Positions 28,617-36,426 of a stretch of DNA of 64,000 nucleotides are shown one piece after another. Numbering within the stretch: the stretch's first letter is position 1; the number at the start of each line of letters is the position of its first letter. The notes under the pieces are model-generated. The model saw nothing but the letters and a program-made list of their open reading frames with translations. It was not told the DNA's origin and searched no databases. The stretch comes from Ignavibacteriota bacterium (GTDB lineage Bacteria; Bacteroidota; Ignavibacteria; Ignavibacteriales; Melioribacteraceae). The stretch is from assembly GCA_013112585.1 (NCBI GenBank), contig JABFGH010000004.1:62001-126000 (forward strand), written 5' to 3'. Both the position numbers and the translations under genes were made by a program.

Positions 28617-29684
28617 ATGAATAAACAATCTATTACAAAAAATTATCGAACATTATCATTTTATATTTTAAGTTTCTTCTTATCGATTAACACTATTACA
28701 CATGCGCAAATGAGCCATCAAGAGCTATTGGATGCTATATCAAGAAAAATAACATCACTTCAAACACAGCTTAACGATATCAAAAGTATATCAACAAACA
28801 AAATTACAAGCAGAGTGGACAACAATGAATTGATTAACGGCATTCAAGAATCAATACATAACTTGGGAGAAAAGGTTGAAAAAATTACTCCAGATGAATC
28901 AAACACTAATGCTAACGAGCAGAGATTATTGGATCATCTTTCCAATATGGAGGGCAGTTTAAATAAACTTGTTCAAATTAAATTAGAAGAGCAAAGTGAA
29001 AAAGAAATCTTAGAACAAGAAATTGAGTCATTTCAAATTCCGGAAGAATCACAACACAATGTCAGCTTAGGGTTTGGAACTAATATAGTCAGCCGCTATG
29101 TTTGGCGGGGAGGCGACTTTGGAGATTCGCCCAGTATTCAGCCTTACATTGGGGTTACTTATGCCGGTTTTGAATTAGGTACGTGGGCTTCATTTCCATT
29201 GTCTTCTTCTGCCTCAGGCTATAATGAACATGACCTATATTTATCATACACACTCGAATCGGAATTAGGCAGTTTTGGATTATTGCTGACAGACTTTTAT
29301 TATCCAAACTCAGGTGTAGATTTTTCTAATTGGGATGGAGGAGGTACAGGAGCGCATACATTAGAACTCTCAGCATCATACTCCGGTCCATTTAATTTCC
29401 TTGCAGCCTATAATGTTCATAATGATCCTGATAAATCATTTTATATGGAATTAGGATATTCGATGAATTTAGCTGATGTACCGGTTGATATTTTTTTAGG
29501 AGGTACAAGGGGTAGAAGCACTTGGTACGGCATTTCTACAGATAAAATTGAAATTACTAATATCGGACTTAAAGGGAGCAGAGAAATAGTTTTTACTAAT
29601 AATTTTTCTCTCACTTTGTCAGCTTCATATATAATGAATCCTTATGCCCGCAAAACTTTTCTGGTATTCGGAATTTCTATATAA
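28617..29684 (+). CDS. TorF-like outer-membrane beta-barrel protein with coiled-coil N-terminus
   Basis: 355 aa. A signal peptide (about 1-30, ending THAQ) leads into a coiled coil (about 35-140). The barrel starts near 145 (VSLGFGTNIVSRYVWRGGDFGDSPSIQPYIGVTYAGFELGTW), the pattern of TorF-like putative porins, with alternating strands such as HDLYLSYTLES to the C-terminal FGISI. Probable outer-membrane protein. It is placed between two chemotaxis units under a sigma-28-like promoter and 46 bases before MCP2. A link to sensing or uptake of the MCP2 ligand is inference. Confidence 0.75.
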   Translation: MNKQSITKNYRTLSFYILSFFLSINTITHAQMSHQELLDAISRKITSLQTQLNDIKSISTNKITSRVDNNELINGIQESIHNLGEKVEKITPDESNTNANEQRLLDHLSNMEGSLNKLVQIKLEEQSEKEILEQEIESFQIPEESQHNVSLGFGTNIVSRYVWRGGDFGDSPSIQPYIGVTYAGFELGTWASFPLSSSASGYNEHDLYLSYTLESELGSFGLLLTDFYYPNSGVDFSNWDGGGTGAHTLELSASYSGPFNFLAAYNVHNDPDKSFYMELGYSMNLADVPVDIFLGGTRGRSTWYGISTDKIEITNIGLKGSREIVFTNNFSLTLSASYIMNPYARKTFLVFGISI

Positions 29685-29730
29685 AAAGAATCGAAATATA
29701 TATTAAACTTTTATCAGTTGGAGAATCAGA

Positions 29731-32025
29731 ATGAAATTAATAACACTAAAAAACAAAATAGCTCTTGGGGTTGGAATGATTATTACAGTTCTATCCCTAA
29801 TTTTAATACTTAACTCAGCTGATAGTGCTAAAAAGTCGGCTCTTAAAAATGCAAAAGAACAACTTCAGTCAATCGGTCAATCAAACTCAAATAAACTAAA
29901 AGAAAATATTGAAGATGCTTTAGAGTCTGCTAGGGTTTTAGCAAATTCCTTTAAAGCAATACCCGCTCAAAATGTTAAACTTTCCAGAATGGCAGCGAAC
30001 GGAATGTTGAAACAAGTTTTAACAGAAAATCCGGATTATCTTGGAATATATACATTGTGGGAACCTAATGAATTTGATGGACTTGACGAAGAATTTATTG
30101 GGGCTAAAGCACATGATAATACGGGTAGATTTATTCCGTATTGGGTAAGGTCGGGTGATAAAGTAATTGTTGAACCGTTATTAAATTATGAATCTGAAGT
30201 TTATTATCAATTACCAAAAACTAAACGAGAAGAAGTAATAACAGACCCATTTCTGTATCCCATTGCCGGAGTAGATGTTTTGCTTACTTCTTTAGTTGTT
30301 CCAATTATTGAAGGCGGGAAATTTTCCGGAATAGTGGGCGTTGATATTAAACTAGATTTTCTTCAACACCTAACCGACGAAGCAGATATTTTTGATAAAA
30401 CAGGGACTGTTAAACTTATTAGTAATGGGGGAGTTATTTCTGGTATTTCCAATCAACCTAAAAAAGTTGGTAAGAATTTAAAAAATTTTAACGATGGTTC
30501 GGATAAAGTATTAAAATATTTAAATACAGGCAAACCAAGTGTAGAAGATACAGATGATGAACTTGTAGTTTACCTGCCTATTAACATTGGGAAAACAACC
30601 ACACCATGGTTAATGATTGTTGATGTTCCCAAATCCAAAATAATGGAAGAGGTGAATGCTGAAATGTGGCAGAATATTTATTTAGGAATATTTATTACCT
30701 TACTAGCCCTTGTAGTTGTTTGGTTTACTGCCGGTCGTATATCTACACCAATTAAAAAAATTACAAGTGCCGCAATAGATGTTGCGAAGGGAGATCTAAA
30801 TCAGAATGTTGAGTTGAAAAATAAAGATGAAATTGGTGTTCTTGCCGCATCATTTAATAAAATGGTTGAAAATCTTAAGATTGCTATTCATGATGCAAAA
30901 GAAAAAGGTGAAATGTCTGATAAAGCAGCACAAGAAGCTGAGAGAGCAAAAGAAGCTGCTCAAAACAGTCAAAGGTACTTAGAAAGAAATGCAACAGTTC
31001 TATTAACGGAAATGGGAAAATTTGCAAAAGGTGATTTAACAGTTAAAGTTAAAGCAGAAAATGAAAATGATGATATAGGAAAACTATTTGCAGGCTTCAA
31101 TAAATCGGTAGAAAATATAAGAGCGATGATCAATCAAGTTCTTGAAGCAGTTCAAGCCACAGCCAGTGCAAGCAACCAGATATCAGCCAGCACCGAAGAG
31201 ATGGCTGCGGGAGCACAAGAGCAAAGTTCTCAAACAACAGAAATTGCAAGTGCTGTTGAAGAGATGGCGGCAACTATTGTTCAAACAACCGAAAATGCAG
31301 GAACTGCGGCAGCAAGATCAAAAGAAGCCGGAAGTAAAGCAGAAGATGGAGCTGCAAAAGTTGAGGAAACAAAACAAGGTATGAAGGATATTGTTGCTTC
31401 AGCGCAAGGTACGGGTACAATAATAAGTTCACTAGCAAATAGAACAGAACAGATAGGTGAAATAGCGCAGGTAATTGATGATATAGCCGACCAGACCAAC
31501 CTGCTTGCACTTAACGCTGCAATTGAAGCCGCAAGAGCAGGAGAGCAGGGAAGAGGCTTTGCAGTAGTTGCAGATGAAGTAAGAAAGCTGGCAGAGCGAA
31601 CAACGAAAGCAACAAAAGAAATTGCTGAAACAATAAAGGATATCCAGCGTGAAGCTAAGGAAGCAGATGATTCGATGGCAGTTGCAGGTGAGGCTGTAGG
31701 CAAAGGTCAAGAGCTTACTGAAGAAGTTTCTGTTTCATTAAATGAAATATTGGAAGGCTCGCAGACTGTTGTAGATATAATATCACAAGTAGCCTCAGCC
31801 AGTGAAGAACAATCAGCAGCAGCCGAGCAGATAAGCCGTAATGTAGAATCAATTAGTTCTGTCGCCAATGAATCGGCATCAGGTATTCAGCAGATTGCAC
31901 GGGCTTCTGAAGACTTGAACAGGCTCACTGAAAATTTAGGCGAATTGGTTTCGCAGTTCAAACTTAATAACAATGAGGCATCAGAATTTTCTGTTAGAGG
32001 TAATGGAGTTCTTATACATGAATAA
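29731..32025 (+). CDS. Methyl-accepting chemotaxis protein 2 (Cache type)
   Basis: 764 aa. TM1 at about 10-30, a large periplasmic dCache-like domain (about 35-305; [52 protein letters not shown]), TM2 at about 312-333, HAMP and a second HAMP-like part ([10 protein letters not shown]). The signalling domain (about 470-750) has its tip near residue 600. Cache domains bind small metabolites such as amino or carboxylic acids directly. No CheR-docking pentapeptide. A palindromic terminator follows at the stop. Confidence 0.95.
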   Translation: MKLITLKNKIALGVGMIITVLSLILILNSADSAKKSALKNAKEQLQSIGQSNSNKLKENIEDALESARVLANSFKAIPAQNVKLSRMAANGMLKQVLTENPDYLGIYTLWEPNEFDGLDEEFIGAKAHDNTGRFIPYWVRSGDKVIVEPLLNYESEVYYQLPKTKREEVITDPFLYPIAGVDVLLTSLVVPIIEGGKFSGIVGVDIKLDFLQHLTDEADIFDKTGTVKLISNGGVISGISNQPKKVGKNLKNFNDGSDKVLKYLNTGKPSVEDTDDELVVYLPINIGKTTTPWLMIVDVPKSKIMEEVNAEMWQNIYLGIFITLLALVVVWFTAGRISTPIKKITSAAIDVAKGDLNQNVELKNKDEIGVLAASFNKMVENLKIAIHDAKEKGEMSDKAAQEAERAKEAAQNSQRYLERNATVLLTEMGKFAKGDLTVKVKAENENDDIGKLFAGFNKSVENIRAMINQVLEAVQATASASNQISASTEEMAAGAQEQSSQTTEIASAVEEMAATIVQTTENAGTAAARSKEAGSKAEDGAAKVEETKQGMKDIVASAQGTGTIISSLANRTEQIGEIAQVIDDIADQTNLLALNAAIEAARAGEQGRGFAVVADEVRKLAERTTKATKEIAETIKDIQREAKEADDSMAVAGEAVGKGQELTEEVSVSLNEILEGSQTVVDIISQVASASEEQSAAAEQISRNVESISSVANESASGIQQIARASEDLNRLTENLGELVSQFKLNNNEASEFSVRGNGVLIHE

Positions 32026-32027
32026 AA

Positions 32028-32065
32028 AGAAGCCCAACTTCTTCAAGAAGTTGGGCTTCTAATAT
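32028..32065 (+). terminator. Terminator hairpin after MCP2
   Basis: AGAAGCCCAACTT (32028-32040) pairs with AAGTTGGGCTTCT (32048-32060), 13 bp with a 7-nt loop. A further partial copy of the right arm lies at 32078-32092. Confidence 0.7.
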
Positions 32066-32164
32066 TTTGGCTGATCTAAGAAGTTGGGTTTCTAAAACTT
32101 TCGTTCAATTTAGTAACCGGGCTTCTGAAGATTCGTTTCAAATAAATATTTTCATTCTCCTTAG

Positions 32165-32206
32165 GCAAGTTGTGTTTCCCTTTTTTGCGCAGCTTGCTTT
32201 TTTTTA
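32165..32206 (+). terminator. Second terminator-like hairpin with T-run
   Basis: GCAAGTTGTG (32165-32174) pairs, with two G-U pairs, to CGCAGCTTGC (32188-32197), followed by a run of T. It lies in the 552-base spacer 32026-32577, which has no gene and ends with the che promoters. Confidence 0.6.
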
Positions 32207-32482
32207 TAAAAAAATTCAAAATTCAACCAAGTGAATAATATTATACATTTTAAGTAACCAATAATTGTTTGATTTGAATTCTAAAGGTTTGCATAACTAA
32301 TCTAAAAATCCGGTTTACTCATTTCCCGCCCTTAAATTAAATTTTAAAAAATTCTATTTTGAATAAAATAAGGCACTTATAAGCGAGCGGTTAGATTAAT
32401 TATGTCAACTTAATAAAAACTTACAGTTTAAAGTATTAGTACACTTTACAGCAATAATTTTTTAAAGAATAAAATTAAAAAA

Positions 32483-32497
32483 CGGCACTGAAATTGA
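32483..32497 (+). promoter_or_regulatory. Sigma-54-like promoter of the che operon
   Basis: CGGCAC, 5 bases, TTGA, with GG and GA at the -24/-12 spacing. It matches the TGGCAY-N5-TTGA pattern found before flgB and fliL. It lies immediately upstream of a sigma-28 site. Confidence 0.5.
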
Positions 32498-32506
32498 AAA
32501 AGCAAT

Positions 32507-32533
32507 TAAACAAAGAATGTTAAAATTCGATAA
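32507..32533 (+). promoter_or_regulatory. Sigma-28 promoter of the che operon
   Basis: TAAA (32507-32510), 15 bases, then TTCGATAA (32526-32533). Located 45 bases before the HEAT-repeat gene start. Confidence 0.7.
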
Positions 32534-32577
32534 TAAATGAAGAAAGAGTGCTTTTACCAGAATAAAAAGATTAAAAT

Positions 32578-33966
32578 ATGACAGAAGAAATTTTAATAAC
32601 TCACTTAGAAAAAATTAATGATAATGATCCGGGTGAAAGAAAAGCAGCAATTGAAGAATTAATGTTTGAAGACCTGGATGAAAAAACATTAAAGGTTATC
32701 AGTGAAAAAATAGTTGATAATGATAGAGGAGTTAGAAACGCTGCCTCAGCATTATTGATAAGTAATGAAAATTCCGCTGTGCCGGGTTTTATTACCCCGT
32801 TTATAGCATCTTCGGATATTGCGGCTAGAAATTTAGCAGGTGAAATACTTATACAGTACGGCAGTACCGCTGTGCCGTCTCTGCTGGAATTTTTACCCAA
32901 CGGAAATGATGACGATAAAAAATTTGTGATTGATGTTTTAGGTTTAATCGGTGATGAAAAAGCCGGCGAAGATATTTTAAAAGAAATTGACAAAACTGAA
33001 AACGAAAATGTATTGCTTGCCTGCCAGGAAGCTTTAGGAAATATAAAGTATTTACCCGCGGTAAAAAAACTATTAGAGCAATACCCGCTTAACGAGCTTT
33101 ATAAACCAACAATAATAGAATCACTCGGTAAAATAGGATCACAAGAAGCTTTAGATTTTATGATAAGTATCTTTAATGATGAAGATGATTTAACAAGATT
33201 TTCATTAATTGAAAGCCTGGGATTAATTGGTGATGAAAAGACATTTTTCTTTTTACTTTCCCAGTTAAATACTGCAAGCGGACCAATATTATATCCAATA
33301 GTAACAGCTTTAAACGAGCTCAAGAACAAATTTGGTTTTGATATTCCATTTGATGAAACTATGAAGAATGCTCTTTTAGAAACTGTACTTGATGCGGATG
33401 ATCAATACAAAGAAGCAGCAATACACTTGGCTTCGGCATTTAATGATAAGGATTTGCTTTTAGCCTGCTTAAAAATTTATGGTAAAAATTTAGAGCTTGA
33501 TGAAATTGTTAAACCAAAGTTTATGGAAAATCCGAAAATTATTTTGAAAAATATTTCATCGTACCTTAAATCGAATGCGGCAAACTTAAATGCACTTTTA
33601 GAACTTCTTCAGGAACTATTGCAATTTGAAGGGGATCAGATAGGCGATATGCTCTCAATATTGGAATTAAGAAACCTAACAGATGCATTAACCGATGGAA
33701 TAGAACACCCGGATGAAGAAGTCCGCCGGGCTGCTTTTGAAATATTGTATAAACTAAATATAGAAATGGCAGTTCTGTTTATAGATAAAGTTGTTGAAGA
33801 CGATAATATGTGGAATAGGCTGAAACTGCTGGAATTAGTTGTAGAAAATAACAGTGATGAAGTAAATGAAGCACTAAATAAATTGGCTGAAGATGCTGAT
33901 GAATTTGTCAGTGAGCGTGCCAAAGAAATATTAACTCAAAGGAATAATCCTAATATAACAAACTGA
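32578..33966 (+). CDS. HEAT-repeat protein heading the che operon
   Basis: 462 aa of helical repeats typical of HEAT/PBS-lyase families: DPGERKAAIEELM, DNDRGVRNAASALLI, SSDIAARNLAGEIL, ALDFMISIFNDEDDLTRFSLIESLGLIGDE, PDEEVRRAAFEILY. No membrane segment, signal peptide or catalytic motif is visible. It is the first gene of the che operon, 5 bases before cheR, and directly follows the dual promoter, so it is probably a cytosolic scaffold or adaptor for signalling. It is not a standard chemotaxis component. Function unknown. Confidence 0.8.
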   Translation: MTEEILITHLEKINDNDPGERKAAIEELMFEDLDEKTLKVISEKIVDNDRGVRNAASALLISNENSAVPGFITPFIASSDIAARNLAGEILIQYGSTAVPSLLEFLPNGNDDDKKFVIDVLGLIGDEKAGEDILKEIDKTENENVLLACQEALGNIKYLPAVKKLLEQYPLNELYKPTIIESLGKIGSQEALDFMISIFNDEDDLTRFSLIESLGLIGDEKTFFFLLSQLNTASGPILYPIVTALNELKNKFGFDIPFDETMKNALLETVLDADDQYKEAAIHLASAFNDKDLLLACLKIYGKNLELDEIVKPKFMENPKIILKNISSYLKSNAANLNALLELLQELLQFEGDQIGDMLSILELRNLTDALTDGIEHPDEEVRRAAFEILYKLNIEMAVLFIDKVVEDDNMWNRLKLLELVVENNSDEVNEALNKLAEDADEFVSERAKEILTQRNNPNITN

Positions 33967-33971
33967 GCATT

Positions 33972-34871
33972 ATGGCATTTAATAATAGCGTTATTCTAAA
34001 TAAGCCCGTAAATCCGGTAATCTCATTTTCTGCTAAAAGTCAAGCTATGACTGATGATGCGTATGAAACGTGGCGAAAATATATTTACGATAATACGGGT
34101 ATATATTTTCAAGATAACAAAAAATACCTGCTGGAAAGCAGGCTTCAGAAAAGAATAAATTTTTTAAAATTAAAATCATTCGAGGAATATTTTAACTTAA
34201 TAAAGTTTAAAGGCAACCTTAATGATGAATTAAAATATCTGTATGAAGTTATAACAATAAACGAAACCTTCTTTTTCAGAAACCAGCCGCAATTTGATGC
34301 ACTGATTTCAAAAATATTACCGGAAGTAATTAAAACTAAATCGAGCATTGATAAGAAAATTAGAATTTGGAGCGCAGCCAGTTCTTCGGGTGAAGAGGCT
34401 TATACTATTGCTCTTATGTTTAATGATTTAATAAAACCAAAATTTCCCGGTATTGAATTAGAAGTTGTTGGAACGGATATTAATCACGCAGTAATAAAAA
34501 CAGCCAGGCGGGGTATTTATAAAGATTACTCAATCAGAAACACATCGCCGTATTTCCTTAAAAAATATTTTGCTAAAACCGCTGCCGGGTACGAGATTGA
34601 CCCGAAAATAAAAAGCATGGTAAAATTTAAGGAGCTTAATTTAAATAACAGTATTGCGATGCGCTCAATGAATAATTTTGATGTAATATTCTGTGCCAAT
34701 GTTCTTATCTATTTCGATAAACAATCGAAAATGAGAACAGTGCAGCATTTATATAATTCACTAAAACCAAATGGTTATTTGTTTATCGGTTATGCCGAAA
34801 CTTTACACGGTATTTCCAAAGCATTTAAAATTGTCAGTTTTCCAAAAACAATAGGTTATAAAAAGGGGTAG
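33972..34871 (+). CDS. cheR: Chemotaxis protein methyltransferase CheR
   Basis: 299 aa. The N-terminal helical part has YIYDNTGIYFQDNKKYLLESRL. The SAM-binding domain has the CheR box VITINETFFFRN, WSAASSSGEEAYTIAL, VVGTDINHAVIKTARRGIY and FDVIFCANVLIYFDK. It methylates receptor glutamates with SAM. The receptors here lack the docking pentapeptide, so CheR would act without tethering. The N-terminus has a 25-30 residue extension before the usual start. Confidence 0.95.
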   Translation: MAFNNSVILNKPVNPVISFSAKSQAMTDDAYETWRKYIYDNTGIYFQDNKKYLLESRLQKRINFLKLKSFEEYFNLIKFKGNLNDELKYLYEVITINETFFFRNQPQFDALISKILPEVIKTKSSIDKKIRIWSAASSSGEEAYTIALMFNDLIKPKFPGIELEVVGTDINHAVIKTARRGIYKDYSIRNTSPYFLKKYFAKTAAGYEIDPKIKSMVKFKELNLNNSIAMRSMNNFDVIFCANVLIYFDKQSKMRTVQHLYNSLKPNGYLFIGYAETLHGISKAFKIVSFPKTIGYKKG

Positions 34872-34880
34872 TTAAGTATT

Positions 34881-35246
34881 ATGAAAAAAGTAATACTTGT
34901 TGCGGATGATTCACCAACTATAAGAAAATTCGTTTCATTTTCTCTTAAGATGAAAGGGTTTGACATTATCGCCGTTAACGACGGCATGGAAGCCTTAGAA
35001 GTTCTTCCGAAAGAAAATATTGATCTTGTAATTACCGACTTGAATATGCCGAACATAGACGGCTTCGAGTTAATTAGGTCAATTAGAGAAAATCAAGAGT
35101 ATTCCGAAATGCCGATAATTATTTTGTCGTCGTTAGGAGCAAGCGAAGAAATTGAAAAAGGAATTTCAACGGGTGCAAATTCATATCTCGTTAAACCATT
35201 CGATCCTAATAGGATCGCTTACGAAATTTCAAAGTATTTGAATTAG
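34881..35246 (+). CDS. cheY: CheY-like response regulator (first copy)
   Basis: 121 aa, a lone receiver domain: acidic pair ADDSPT, phospho-acceptor D53 (VITDLNMPNIDGFE), SSLGASEE as the Ser/Thr segment and VKPFD with the conserved Lys. No output domain. It may be a motor-binding CheY or a phosphate sink. The second receiver gene follows 10 bases later; which one binds FliM cannot be told from sequence alone. Confidence 0.93.
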   Translation: MKKVILVADDSPTIRKFVSFSLKMKGFDIIAVNDGMEALEVLPKENIDLVITDLNMPNIDGFELIRSIRENQEYSEMPIIILSSLGASEEIEKGISTGANSYLVKPFDPNRIAYEISKYLN

Positions 35247-35256
35247 GAGAAATATT

Positions 35257-35631
35257 ATGAGCTTAAAGTTTTTAGTTGTAGATGATTCAGTAACAATGAG
35301 AAGAATTGTAGCAAACTCATTAAAAAATTTAGGTTATAACGATTTTGTTGAAGCAGTTGACGGAAAGGATGCTCTTTCTAAATTAGCAACTGATGAAAAT
35401 ATTAACTTTGTTATAACCGATTGGAATATGCCGAATGTATCGGGATTAGAGTTGACTAAAGCAATACGCAGTGATGATAAATTTAACGAACTGCCGATAC
35501 TAATGGTTACAACGCGCGGAATTAAAGAAGATATAATTCAGGCATTGCAGGCAAGAGTAAATAACTACGTCGTTAAACCATTTACTCCGCAAATACTTAA
35601 AGAAAAAATTGATCAAGTTCTTGCAAATTAA
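35257..35631 (+). CDS. cheY: Chemotaxis response regulator CheY (second copy)
   Basis: 124 aa receiver: VVDDSVTMRRIVANSLKNLGYNDFVEAVDGKDAL, D55 in VITDWNMPNVSGLEL, VTTRGIKED and VKPFTPQILKEKI. The opening FLVVDDSxTMRRI and the DWNMP box are close to canonical CheY, so this is the better candidate for the motor-binding form. AGGAG precedes the start. Co-transcribed with the cheZ-like gene after it. Confidence 0.95.
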   Translation: MSLKFLVVDDSVTMRRIVANSLKNLGYNDFVEAVDGKDALSKLATDENINFVITDWNMPNVSGLELTKAIRSDDKFNELPILMVTTRGIKEDIIQALQARVNNYVVKPFTPQILKEKIDQVLAN

Positions 35632-35642
35632 ATAGGAATAAA

Positions 35643-36404
35643 ATGAACGAAAAACTAAACATGGCGCATGTTTTCGACAAACTAGACGACCTGAAATCAG
35701 TTTTTACCTATGGCCAAAAAATAATTCCTACCCTGCAGGGACTTATAGAATTTATGGGTGAGATAATTCCATTGCTGCAAACTGTTAATGCATCAATTGC
35801 CGAAAGCACAAACCAAATGCCTAAAGCATCAAATCAAATTAGCGATGTTACAAATGCTACCGAACTGGCTACCACAGAAATTTTAGATACTGTGGATACA
35901 ACACTTTCAACGCTAGAAGGCATCAAAGAAAAGCTGGAAGAACAGGCAAAACTGGAAGCTAAAAAAGAAGAAATCATCGGTGAGTTAAAAAAAGAATTTG
36001 AAGGAAATAAAAAAGCTGCAGCACTGCTTTCTGAATATGATGAGTATAATCACAGTTCAGAAAAAATGAGTGCGATATCCGACAGCTTAAGTTCAATAAA
36101 CGATAATCTCTTTAATATTACTCTATCACTTCAAGTTCAGGATATTACCTCGCAGCAGCTTGCGGCGGTTAATCATCTTATTGAATCCGTTCAAGTTAAA
36201 TTGGCTTCACTGATGGATGATATTGACGGTGCCGATTTGAAAAAGGATTTACCCGAACTAAAAGTTGAAACGCCGCGTGACGGCACTTTTAATCCAGATG
36301 CTAAGTACAGCAAATCGACCGCTAATCAAGACTTAGCTGATTCATTAATTAAAGATCAAAAAAATATTGCATCGCAAGATGAAATAGATAAACTATTTTC
36401 TTAA
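35643..36404 (+). CDS. cheZ: CheZ-like CheY-P phosphatase
   Basis: 253 aa, mostly helical. The key segment SLQVQDITSQQLAAVNHLI contains D167 and Q171 in the same D-x-T-x-Q spacing as the catalytic Asp143/Gln147 of E. coli CheZ. The C-terminus ends SQDEIDKLFS after a flexible linker, matching the CheY-binding tail of CheZ and resembling the FliM N-terminal peptide. The long helical N-terminus (about 10-140) fits the dimer hairpin. It would dephosphorylate CheY-P. Located between cheY and cheA. Confidence 0.82.
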   Translation: MNEKLNMAHVFDKLDDLKSVFTYGQKIIPTLQGLIEFMGEIIPLLQTVNASIAESTNQMPKASNQISDVTNATELATTEILDTVDTTLSTLEGIKEKLEEQAKLEAKKEEIIGELKKEFEGNKKAAALLSEYDEYNHSSEKMSAISDSLSSINDNLFNITLSLQVQDITSQQLAAVNHLIESVQVKLASLMDDIDGADLKKDLPELKVETPRDGTFNPDAKYSKSTANQDLADSLIKDQKNIASQDEIDKLFS

Positions 36405-36426
36405 ACATTAAGCAGAATTATAAATT

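Noticed and set aside
31281-31703. Long reverse-strand frame opposite MCP2 (also 47821-48237 opposite fliK and 18828-19217 opposite flagellin 2).
   Set aside because: These are shadows of low-complexity coding sequence on the + strand; no promoter or ribosome site on the - strand.
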